This document shows positions 1 through 6,530 of a stretch of DNA of 25,718 nt, in pieces (the stretch's first letter is position 1; the number at the start of each line of letters is the position of its first letter). Source of the DNA: Cellvibrio sp. (GTDB lineage: Bacteria > Pseudomonadota > Gammaproteobacteria > Pseudomonadales > Cellvibrionaceae); the NCBI GenBank assembly GCA_021323495.1, contig JAJQJO010000005.1, positions 1 to 25,718 on the forward strand, given 5' to 3'. Position numbers and translations under genes: made by a program. The notes below the pieces were generated by a model that was given only the letters and a program-made list of their open reading frames with translations, was not told where the DNA came from and did no database searches.

Positions 1-1
1 C

Positions 2-889
2 GAAAAAGAAAAAAACAAAAAAGAAGAAAAACCGGAAAACTATTACCGTTGTGCGCTAGACGAAACACCGACTCCCATTGAGTTTGCAAGCGAAGAAGAG
101 CCACTCAATTTTGACTTCAGCCACCGGAGCCAGTTTATTTATTATGACTATGTCCCACACGACGAAGAAAATACTGGCGCAGATACAGTTAGCAACGAAA
201 CCCCCATCACGGGCGACGATGAGGCCGCAGTTGCTGACCAGGCAATCCCGGAAGGAAGCGATGACGAAGAAGATTACCATTACGACGAAAAACGCGAGCA
301 TTTACTCTATTTCGACATTGGCGAAGGTTCGGTCACTATCACCAGCGACAATAGCATTTGGGCCAACCAGCGCATCGATTGTCACGACCATGCCTATGGT
401 CTCTGGCAATTAATTAATCCCGAGGGGCGCGTATGGTTTCTAATTAATCAGGATGCACCCTCGCTTGCCGCTATTTTATGGCGCAATGCAAGTTACGGTG
501 TAAGCGCCGGGATAATCGCGCTAATCCTCTGGCTTTGGTCCAGGAGCCTGCGCTTTGGCCCCCTATTGACAGTTGAACAGACCGGGCGCCGCAGCCTGGC
601 TGAACACATTTATGCCAGCGCCATGTTACTTTGGCGCAAACAGCAGCACCCGCAATTATTAATTGTTATGCGCAAGGAAATCCTCGAACGATTGGATGAA
701 CAGCATCCCAATCTCGAGCAGGCATCCAGCGCTCAACGGCTCGAATTTTTACAGGAATTAACCGGCATTAACCAGGCCGATATTAACCAGGCTCTATTCG
801 CTGAGGGCCTGCATCACCCGCAGGAATTTGCCGCTGCGATTGCACATTTGCAAACCATCTTGAAGCAATTATCAGGCAGCAACTTTTAG
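2..889 (+). CDS. DUF4350 domain-containing membrane protein, 5' end cut off by the window
   Basis: The reading frame is open from the first bases of the window to the TAG at 887-889, giving 295 residues with no start in view. A membrane helix lies near residues 168-185, where an Ala/Ile/Leu stretch ends in LWLWSRSLRFGP. It is followed by a basic cytoplasmic tail with the motif RRSLAEHIYASAMLLWR. This tail and its place directly before a MoxR gene are what DUF4350 proteins show in DUF4129-DUF4350-MoxR-DUF58 operons. The part before the helix is very acidic, with runs of Asp and Glu around residues 65-100, and is probably extracytoplasmic. The stop lies 11 bases before the MoxR start, so the two genes are almost certainly cotranscribed. 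The biochemical role of DUF4350 is not known. Confidence 0.85.
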   Translation, partial: EKEKNKKEEKPENYYRCALDETPTPIEFASEEEPLNFDFSHRSQFIYYDYVPHDEENTGADTVSNETPITGDDEAAVADQAIPEGSDDEEDYHYDEKREHLLYFDIGEGSVTITSDNSIWANQRIDCHDHAYGLWQLINPEGRVWFLINQDAPSLAAILWRNASYGVSAGIIALILWLWSRSLRFGPLLTVEQTGRRSLAEHIYASAMLLWRKQQHPQLLIVMRKEILERLDEQHPNLEQASSAQRLEFLQELTGINQADINQALFAEGLHHPQEFAAAIAHLQTILKQLSGSNF

Positions 890-900
890 GAAATACAACT

Positions 901-1929
901 ATGACTGAGTCAAGCATCAATAACGACAGCATTGAAACGGGCAAACCTGCAGACACTGATGAAAGTTTGCAGAATCGTTTGCAACAAGCCAGTACCGTTG
1001 CCAATAATTTGCTCAACGAAATTAAAAAAGTGTTGATCGGCCAGGACGCAGTCATTGAACAAGTACTGATCGCCCTGATCGCGCGCGGACACGTATTGAT
1101 TGAAGGCGTGCCTGGTTTGGGTAAAACCCTGCTGGTGCGCAGCCTCGCCAAATGTTTTGGCGGGCAATTTTCGCGCGTGCAATTTACGCCCGATTTAATG
1201 CCAAGCGATGTTACCGGCCACGCCATGTTTAATATGGCCAGGCAGGAATTTGAAATCCGCCGTGGGCCGGCCTTTACCAATTTATTGCTCGCCGACGAAA
1301 TTAACCGTGCGCCCGCAAAAACCCAAGCCGCATTACTCGAAGTTATGCAGGAAGGGCAAATCACCATTGAAGGAGAATCTTTCAAAACTGGCGAACCTTT
1401 TATGGTTCTGGCCACGCAAAACCCGATTGAACAGGAAGGCACTTATCCACTGCCAGAAGCAGAACTCGATCGGTTTATGTTGAAAGTAATTATTGATTAC
1501 CCCAGTGAAAGCGATGAGCAATTTATGTTGCGTCAGGTGACCTCACAAACACAGGGTGGTTTTGGTTTGGAACATATCCGCACCTTACTAAAACCAGCGC
1601 ACGTACTCAGCCTGCAAAAAATTGCGGAGCAAATTACCGTCGATGAACAAATCCTGCACTATGTGGTGAAGCTGGTACGCGCTACCCGCAGCTGGTCGGG
1701 CATTTCACGCGGCGCCGGCCCGCGTGCCTGTATCGCCCTGCTATCTGCCGCACGGGCTTACGCATTGCTGAATAATAATTCCTTTGTAACGCCGGATGAT
1801 GTGAAAAAAATGTTTATCCCGGCGCTGCATCACCGGATTTTGTTATCGCCGGAACTGGCGATCGAAGGTATTGCCGCCGAGCGGATTTTGCAGAAAATTT
1901 TATTGCAAGTTGAAGCACCGAGACATTAA
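901..1929 (+). CDS. MoxR-family AAA+ ATPase
   Basis: The 342-residue protein has the AAA_3/MoxR layout. Walker A is GVPGLGKT at residues 69-76, Walker B is LLLADE at 128-133, and the segment after it (INRAPAKTQAALLEVMQEGQ) is characteristic of the family. A sensor-like ATQNPIEQEGTYPLPEAELDRF-type stretch and a C-terminal lid domain follow. Length is normal for MoxR. MoxR ATPases act as chaperone-like remodelers, usually with DUF58 and VWA partners encoded next to them, as here. The ATG at 901 has an AGGAAA ribosome site 8 bases upstream. The gene belongs to the DUF4350-MoxR-DUF58 operon, but a 256-bp repeat-bearing gap separates it from DUF58. Confidence 0.95.
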   Translation: MTESSINNDSIETGKPADTDESLQNRLQQASTVANNLLNEIKKVLIGQDAVIEQVLIALIARGHVLIEGVPGLGKTLLVRSLAKCFGGQFSRVQFTPDLMPSDVTGHAMFNMARQEFEIRRGPAFTNLLLADEINRAPAKTQAALLEVMQEGQITIEGESFKTGEPFMVLATQNPIEQEGTYPLPEAELDRFMLKVIIDYPSESDEQFMLRQVTSQTQGGFGLEHIRTLLKPAHVLSLQKIAEQITVDEQILHYVVKLVRATRSWSGISRGAGPRACIALLSAARAYALLNNNSFVTPDDVKKMFIPALHHRILLSPELAIEGIAAERILQKILLQVEAPRH

Positions 1930-1994
1930 GACTGATTGGCAACCCTCGCCCGTCAGGTGCTGCTTGAGCCTGAAGCTGGAAATTTAATTACCCT

Positions 1995-2167
1995 CGCTCC
2001 CAAGCAGAATTTGTGAATGGAGCGAAAATTGTGAGAGATATGCATTCCCAAGCGGAGCTTGGGAGTGAATAACCGAAAACATCCGGTAAATATATATTCC
2101 CATGCAGAACCTGGGAATGAAGAGAAGTATTCCGAGATATACATTCCCAAGCGGAGCTTGGGAACGA
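1995..2167. repeat. Four copies of a 26-bp imperfect palindromic repeat
   Basis: Units lie at 1995-2020 (degenerate), 2043-2068, 2095-2120 and 2142-2167. The consensus pairs CATTCCCAAGC with GCTTGGGAATG around a short GGA-type loop, so each unit can fold as a hairpin. The last three units are preceded by an ATAT-rich stretch and are spaced about 50 bp apart. The design resembles the REP/BIME-like palindromes that are dispersed in gammaproteobacterial genomes. They fill the gap between MoxR and DUF58 and end 19 bases before the DUF58 start, so they could affect transcript stability or translation within the operon. Confidence 0.8.
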
Positions 2168-2185
2168 GAAGAGAATCGATTTTTT

Positions 2186-3520
2186 ATGCGCAGAACATGG
2201 ATTCCCGGCACTCGCTTGATAATTATTTTTGCGCTGCTCGCAACGCTGGTATTTATCAACGCCTTTAGCGCCCATTATTTTAAATGGAGCGCCGCGGCGT
2301 ATTTACCGCAATTATTATTTATCGCCGCCACCATTATCGCGCTCCTGGATTGGGTGTTATCGCGCCGCTTGCCACCGGTGGAAATTAGCCGCGAATTGCC
2401 GGGCAACCTCGCCGTCGATAAATGGACTGAAGTTAAACTGCGCATCCGCCATCAATTTACTGAACCGGTAGCGATCAGTATTTTTGATGGTGTTCCCAGC
2501 GATGCCAATTACGACCAACTGCCACTGCGTATTGAATTGCAACCCAACCAAATCAGTAGCTGCCATTATTCACTGCGCCCCCTCGTGCGCGGCAGCTTGC
2601 AGCTCGATAAAACCCATATCCAGTTTAAAAGCCCGTTGGGTTTATGGAATATTCGCTATTGGACAGGCGAAACGTCTACTGCCAAAGTGTTTCCGGATTT
2701 TGTCGCCATCGCCAACTACGCCATTCTCGCTACCGAAAACCACACCAGCCAAATCGGTATCAAGAAAAAACAACGCCGTGGCGCGGGTATGGAATTTCAC
2801 CAACTGCGCGAATATCGCCAGGGCGACAGCTTGCGCCAACTCGACTGGAAAGCGACATCGCGCCGCCAAAAATTAATTGCGCGCGATTATCAGGACGAAC
2901 GCGACCAACAAATTGTATTAATGATCGACAGCGGTCGCCGCATGCGCGCCAAGGACGATGAACTCAGCCATTTTGACCATGCACTCAATTCGATGCTACT
3001 GGTAAGTTACATCGCACTGCGCCAGGGCGATAATGTCAGCCTGATGAGCTTTGGCAAGCAGCACCGTTGGATTCCACCGCAAAAAGGCGTTGAGCGCGTA
3101 AAGGTATTACTCAATGGTATCTACGATTTACACGCAAACCAATCCACCGCTGATTACATTACCGCCGCCGAAAAACTTGCACTCCTGCAACCAAAGCGTT
3201 CACTGATAATCCTCGTCACCAACTCGCGCGATGAAGACAACAGCGAATTATTGCTTGCGGTAAACCTGCTAAAGAAACGCCACCTGGTAATGGTTGCCAA
3301 TATCCGCGAGCAAGTCCTCGACCACCTCAACGAAACGCCCGTACACACCTTTGACGATGCACTCAATTACGCCGGCGTCCGCCGCTTCCTATACGAGCGC
3401 CGCGAATCACACCGCAAACTGACCGCTGCCGGAGTTTATGCAATTGATTGCACCGCCAATGAATTAGCTGTGCGGGTTGCTAATGCCTATTTGGAAATCA
3501 AGAGCGCGGGAGTTTTATAA
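2186..3520 (+). CDS. DUF58 domain-containing protein (MoxR partner)
   Basis: The protein has 444 residues from the chosen start. Two hydrophobic helices occupy about residues 10-55 (IIIFALLATLVFINAF, then LLFIAATIIALLDWVL). An extracytoplasmic-type beta domain follows. The DUF58 core around residues 195-250 holds GAGMEFHQLREYRQGD, the LDWKATSR motif and a VWA-like strand ending in MIDSGRRM. DUF58 proteins pair with MoxR ATPases in membrane-associated assembly or stress functions that are still poorly defined. The frame stays open upstream to an ATG at 2102, but those 28 extra codons are made of the palindromic repeats. The ATG at 2186, with a GAGAAGAGAA stretch upstream and MRRTWIPGTR directly before the first helix, is the better start. 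The last 14 codons recur at 4340-4381. Confidence 0.92.
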   Translation: MRRTWIPGTRLIIIFALLATLVFINAFSAHYFKWSAAAYLPQLLFIAATIIALLDWVLSRRLPPVEISRELPGNLAVDKWTEVKLRIRHQFTEPVAISIFDGVPSDANYDQLPLRIELQPNQISSCHYSLRPLVRGSLQLDKTHIQFKSPLGLWNIRYWTGETSTAKVFPDFVAIANYAILATENHTSQIGIKKKQRRGAGMEFHQLREYRQGDSLRQLDWKATSRRQKLIARDYQDERDQQIVLMIDSGRRMRAKDDELSHFDHALNSMLLVSYIALRQGDNVSLMSFGKQHRWIPPQKGVERVKVLLNGIYDLHANQSTADYITAAEKLALLQPKRSLIILVTNSRDEDNSELLLAVNLLKKRHLVMVANIREQVLDHLNETPVHTFDDALNYAGVRRFLYERRESHRKLTAAGVYAIDCTANELAVRVANAYLEIKSAGVL

Positions 3521-3548
3521 CCAGTAGACATATTATAAGGAGCTTTGT

Positions 3549-3851
3549 ATGGAATATTTTAAAACGCTAGAGGATTTACGAGAATATCTTAAAAACTTTG
3601 ATAAATATTTTGCGAGACCAATCCCTGAAGGAGAACATCCAACACTCCATCTCAACCCCAGCAGCACAAATAGAGAATTGATTTGCGGCATACAGCGAGA
3701 CGATTATTTATTTTCGCCCTGTAGTGGCTGGGTCCTGCCATCTGACAATCATGGACTTTCATTTTCTGGCCACTGGCAACATCTTCGTGGCATTGCAAGG
3801 ATGAAAGCAAAAAAAATCCGGGGAAATCCATATCTGTATATTGGGTTTTAG
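3549..3851 (+). CDS. Unrecognised protein, N-terminal part of a two-frame gene (possible Tse2-like toxin)
   Basis: The ATG at 3549 follows a strong AAGGAGC ribosome site 6-7 bases upstream. Frame 0 gives 100 residues ending ...GNPYLYIGF. The -1 frame, entered at the A8 run at 3809-3816, continues without interruption to 4024. The joined product would be about 157 residues and much more protein-like: YWVLEKADLPSGLKIQLD, then KKQHYLLCVTEQMTVYQL. That C-terminal pattern (YWVL, P-x-GLK, HY, M-x-x-x-x-L) reminds me of Tse2-type ADP-ribosyltransferase toxins, from memory only. The gene is AT-richer than its neighbours and sits in an insert flanked by duplicated DUF58 ends. The 100-aa product may be a truncated, inactive form, a frameshift-regulated form, or a sequencing artefact. 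Confidence 0.6.
   Translation: MEYFKTLEDLREYLKNFDKYFARPIPEGEHPTLHLNPSSTNRELICGIQRDDYLFSPCSGWVLPSDNHGLSFSGHWQHLRGIARMKAKKIRGNPYLYIGF
3809..3816 (+). other. A8 homopolymer: likely -1 frameshift or slippage point
   Basis: The run of eight A follows GC and reads GCA AAA AAA ATC in frame 0. A slip back by one base gives GCA AAA AAA AAT CCG and opens the -1 frame, which runs to 4024. A-AAA-AAA is a classic slippery heptamer for -1 frameshifting in bacteria and also a hot spot for transcriptional slippage and for indel mutation or base-calling error. One extra A in the DNA would restore a single frame. Confidence 0.6.
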
Positions 3852-4024
3852 AAAAGGCGGATCTTCCATCTGGCCTGAAAATTCAACTTGATCCCCGTGA
3901 CAAGAAAAAGCAACATTATCTATTATGCGTTACGGAGCAAATGACCGTATATCAACTTAGAGCTAAATTAGAGTGGATAGCAGACAGAATGTCCGTAACT
4001 CGCGGCGCTCAGGGGGCATTATGA
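3815..4024 (+). pseudogene. -1-frame continuation of the 3549 gene
   Basis: This frame has no start or ribosome site of its own and codes for about 69 residues after the A8 run: NPGKSISVYWVLEKADLP, then GLKIQLDPRDKKKQHYLL and a predicted helix QLRAKLEWIADRM. It ends in TGA at 4022-4024, which overlaps the ATG of the next gene as ATGA. A stop codon coupled so tightly to the downstream start is strong evidence that this frame is, or recently was, the true 3' half of the upstream gene. It is listed as a pseudogene because the sequence as given needs a frameshift to express it. If programmed slippage occurs, it is functional coding sequence. Confidence 0.6.
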
Positions 4025-4314
4025 TTCAGTTTAGCCATGAAAAAGAAAAAGAAATATTACTCCACTACGCCAACCTACTAAGTAACAGCGATGTTATTAG
4101 CCTAGTAGATAAAGGTCTTGTTAAAGATAGAGATCAGGTAGCAAGTATCGCCAGGTTTTACTGGGAAATGGTGGATAAAAGCGTTGAAGAAGATGAACTT
4201 GGCACTGGCGCATATGACAATATGGAAAAGTGGCTTGAGCGCATATATACGTCGCTACACATTTATTTTAACAACATAGGTCTGGAAGAAGCCTGGGAAT
4301 CCGAAATACCATAA
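4021..4314 (+). CDS. Small acidic protein of unknown family (possible immunity or antitoxin partner)
   Basis: The 97-residue product starts MIQFSHEKEKEILLHY. An ATG 48 bases upstream in the same frame (3973) is rejected because it lacks a ribosome site. The ATG at 4021 has CAGGGGG 6 bases upstream and overlaps the TGA of the preceding -1 frame (ATGA), which implies translational coupling. The protein is acidic and probably mainly helical, with no signal peptide or membrane segment. I do not recognise the family. A small acidic protein translationally coupled to a toxin-like gene in an AT-rich insert fits an immunity or antitoxin role, but this is inferred from context alone. Confidence 0.7.
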   Translation: MIQFSHEKEKEILLHYANLLSNSDVISLVDKGLVKDRDQVASIARFYWEMVDKSVEEDELGTGAYDNMEKWLERIYTSLHIYFNNIGLEEAWESEIP

Positions 4315-4339
4315 AACTCTTATAGTCTAATTAGTTCCA

Positions 4340-4414
4340 CGTGTTGCGAATGCCTATTTGGAAATCAAGAGTGCGGGGGTTTCGTATAAATATACAACGC
4401 CAGATCGCACTTGA
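4340..4414 (+). pseudogene. Displaced second copy of the DUF58 3' end
   Basis: Codons from 4340 read R V A N A Y L E I K S A G V, exactly the last 14 codons before the final Leu of DUF58 at 3473-3514. The core of 23 bases from AATGCC to AAGAG is identical. The four nucleotide differences (CGG/CGT, GCT/GCG, AGC/AGT, GGA/GGG) are all synonymous third-position changes. After GTT this copy continues S Y K Y T T P D R T and stops at 4412-4414, while the intact gene ends with Leu-stop. Weaker similarity (AATTAG) extends upstream to 4329. There is no start codon. It is a tail fragment left after an insertion or gene-end exchange. Confidence 0.8.
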
Positions 4415-4421
4415 AAAAAGA

Positions 4422-4458
4422 CGTTATCGCAATATGCATTTTACAATATTGGATAACG
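4422..4458 (+). terminator. Putative hairpin terminator behind the displaced DUF58 tail
   Basis: CGTTATC, a bulged G and CAATAT pair with ATATTG and GATAACG around a 10-base loop, giving about 13 base pairs. A T-rich but interrupted stretch (CTTCTACTTTTATT) follows on the plus strand. It begins 8 bases after the displaced DUF58 stop. It may be the original terminator of the MoxR-DUF58 operon, now also serving the inserted pair. Confidence 0.45.
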
Positions 4459-4522
4459 CCTTCTACTTTTATTAAATTTATCGAACAGTACTTACATTAA
4501 TACACATGGGCAAATGCGTAGT

Positions 4523-4891
4523 TTAATCAGCTTTCCAGGTCATCTGCACAATCCCTGTGGTAATGCATTTAACATCATGGTCTTCCGGGCTGGTACTCGC
4601 CAGCGTTAAGGTAACCTGCTCACCTCCCGCCATCGTAAACATTAAATGCAAGCGATTGCCTAAACCTGATGGACCAGCACCAAATGCGTGAATCTTATAA
4701 TGATATTGCGCCCCACTGTAAGCCTCCACCCAAACACGCTCGAGATAACTATCACTCGCATCACCACAAATACATGAGCTGAGATCGGAGCTCCCATTAA
4801 GAACCATATCGCCATCATCCGGCCCCATAGGACCACCTGACGCTGCGCCGATGGCGCTACCACAATTATTTGTTGTGAAAATGTTACTCAT
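4523..4891 (-). CDS. Hypothetical 122-aa protein
   Basis: The frame is open from 4993, but the internal ATG at 4891 is preferred. It has GAGGG four bases upstream, and the 34 codons before it look like non-coding extension. The product starts MSNIFTTNNCGSAIGAAS, has a Gly/Asp-rich segment (GGPMGPDDGDMVLNG), a CIC cysteine pair near residue 44 and a beta-rich second half ending TGIVQMTWKAD. There is no clear signal peptide from this start; from the longer start a hydrophobic N-terminus would appear. I do not recognise the family. It stands alone between the insert on the plus strand and the redox locus. The 294 bases upstream hold no convincing gene. Confidence 0.6.
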   Translation of the reverse strand: MSNIFTTNNCGSAIGAASGGPMGPDDGDMVLNGSSDLSSCICGDASDSYLERVWVEAYSGAQYHYKIHAFGAGPSGLGNRLHLMFTMAGGEQVTLTLASTSPEDHDVKCITTGIVQMTWKAD

Positions 4892-5185
4892 TTTTCCCTC
4901 GCTTACGCAAATGATATCAGCCGAAGTCATCAACGCCATTCGATTCCCGGCCAGAAAGAATTGAAGGCAAACAAATATTGACTCCAATATCACTTCACAT
5001 CCATTACACGATATTTCATGAAAAAATTTGTAGTCTTAAGCGTCAAACATGCGCATCCGGATTTTCTTATTTTTTTACAGAAAATTTTATTATTGTTTGC
5101 ACATAGTGATTATCCGCACGTAAAGCAAAACCCAAAAAATATGAAGGCCAGCATTGAATCGTTTTTGCAAAAGAATTATTTTTAT

Positions 5186-6514
5186 CTACCGTAAAAAACC
5201 CGTGACACCGCCCGAACTATTCCCATATCTTCCCCAATTCAAACCAAACGCTTTGGCAATATCGAGATACAAATTCGACATCCCGGTATTGTTTGCGTCT
5301 ACAGCAGTACCGGAGCGGATTGTATTGCCTGCCCCACCCGCAACATAAATACCGGGGTTTTCCTGTTGGTGGTTGCCGCCACCGACTTCGGACATGACTA
5401 AAATTAATGTGTTATCCAACAGGGTTCCGCCGTAGGCTACGTCGGGGCGCGTCGCAAGTTCATCCATTAAATAGGCGACCATAATGTTGTACCAGCGGGT
5501 TTGTGCATCGAACAATGAGGATTCATCGTGCGAGCTGGCGTGGCTGCCATTTTGATTGTAGGTTAATTTTTCACCTGACCCATATTCACCCATGTACGGG
5601 CGAATAGCCGGAAAATTAATTTTCAGCGATTCATCCTGCGCGCTCATAAATTGAAATGTCGCGGTGCGCGTAATGTCAGCCTGGAATGCCATGGCGATAT
5701 TACGCATTTGCGCTTTAGCGATTGCGTCACCGTCATCATTGATGCCCGTCATGCCGATAGTGGGACGATAGAAATTCGCACCGCCAATATCCAACGCGCC
5801 AGCGAGCGTATTTTGATAATAATCCAACGCTTCCTCGTGGGTTAATAATTTTCCTTTTTGTTCGACACTAACAGTATTGGCTTGCAATAGATCCAGATTT
5901 TCATGCAGGGTTTCCAATACCCTTTTGCGGCGCGCCGCATCCGGGTCGTATGTGCCGCTGCTGTTGCCAACAATATCCGCCAGCAGCACGTCATATATTT
6001 GTTGCGGATTATCGGACACCTGGATTTTGTTGCGATTTTTATCGGTGAAGGGCATGTATTCCGTGCCCTTGGTTTTGCTCGTCCAAACACCCACGTGCAT
6101 ATTTTTAGTCAAACGACCACCGAGCGCTTCGCCGATGGCAACATCAAAGGTAGTGGCATTTTCCTGTCCACCGGAAAAAACTCCCCGACAAGCTTCCGGA
6201 TGCCCCGAGCTACCACCGTGACCGTTATACGTGAGGTTTTTTATCGGCACAATTTTTGTAAGGTGCGCATTCAGATGTTGCAGCGGGCTGGTAGCAAAAC
6301 TATTACTGCCCAACGCACCTGGATTATAGGAGTGCCATTTGTCACGCACACAACCATTCGGGTAGTAAACCATTACAAAACGCTTGGCCCCCGCTGTTTG
6401 TGCAAACACACGGGACGACAACATAAATTGGCTGGTAAATGCAGTAGTCAAACCCAACCGGGCAATACTGCGCAGGAAATCACGACGCTGCATTTTATTT
6501 TTTAATACATTCAT
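5186..6514 (-). CDS. DUF1552 domain-containing protein with twin-arginine signal
   Basis: The 442-residue protein begins with a Tat-type signal: QRRDFLRS at residues 9-16, a hydrophobic stretch, and a likely cleavage after RVFA near residue 38. The mature part has the DUF1552 pattern: RFVMVYYPNGCVRDKWHSYNPG, GSSGHPEACRGVFSG, the HASSHD motif at residues 325-330, and LILVMSEVGGGNHQQEN. The family is related to DUF1501/sulfatase-like proteins, and its activity is unknown. DUF1552 genes are known to travel with DUF1592/1588-type cytochrome genes, and this one starts 16 bases after such a gene. The ATG at 6514 has GAGGGGG about 9 bases upstream, which makes it preferable to the ATG seven codons later. 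The export route suggests folding, or cofactor loading, in the cytoplasm. Confidence 0.88.
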   Translation of the reverse strand: MNVLKNKMQRRDFLRSIARLGLTTAFTSQFMLSSRVFAQTAGAKRFVMVYYPNGCVRDKWHSYNPGALGSNSFATSPLQHLNAHLTKIVPIKNLTYNGHGGSSGHPEACRGVFSGGQENATTFDVAIGEALGGRLTKNMHVGVWTSKTKGTEYMPFTDKNRNKIQVSDNPQQIYDVLLADIVGNSSGTYDPDAARRKRVLETLHENLDLLQANTVSVEQKGKLLTHEEALDYYQNTLAGALDIGGANFYRPTIGMTGINDDGDAIAKAQMRNIAMAFQADITRTATFQFMSAQDESLKINFPAIRPYMGEYGSGEKLTYNQNGSHASSHDESSLFDAQTRWYNIMVAYLMDELATRPDVAYGGTLLDNTLILVMSEVGGGNHQQENPGIYVAGGAGNTIRSGTAVDANNTGMSNLYLDIAKAFGLNWGRYGNSSGGVTGFLR

Positions 6515-6530
6515 CTCAATGCCCCCTCAG

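Noticed and set aside
78..413. Plus-strand 111-codon frame over the DUF4350 gene
   Set aside because: It is a shadow of the DUF4350 frame, whose 295 codons fit the family and the operon.
1995..2167. CRISPR array
   Set aside because: Units are palindromic, diverged and only four, spacing is uneven, and no cas gene is nearby.
2102..2185. Upstream start for DUF58 adding 28 residues
   Set aside because: The codons lie within the palindromic repeats, there is no clear ribosome site, and the ATG at 2186 sits right before the first membrane helix.
1953..2275. Overlapping minus-strand frames of 65-95 codons with recurrent S-S-A-W-E
   Set aside because: They are by-products of the palindromic repeats and have no ribosome sites.
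4892..4993. Longer start for the 122-aa hypothetical protein
   Set aside because: The internal ATG at 4891 has a clear GAGGG site. The extension reads as chance coding, although its hydrophobic stretch leaves a small doubt.
5018..5194. Plus-strand 58-codon frame starting MKKFVVLSVKHAHPDF
   Set aside because: No ribosome site, overlaps the end of the DUF1552 gene on the other strand, AT-rich and unlike any family I know. It could be a small peptide gene but is not supported.
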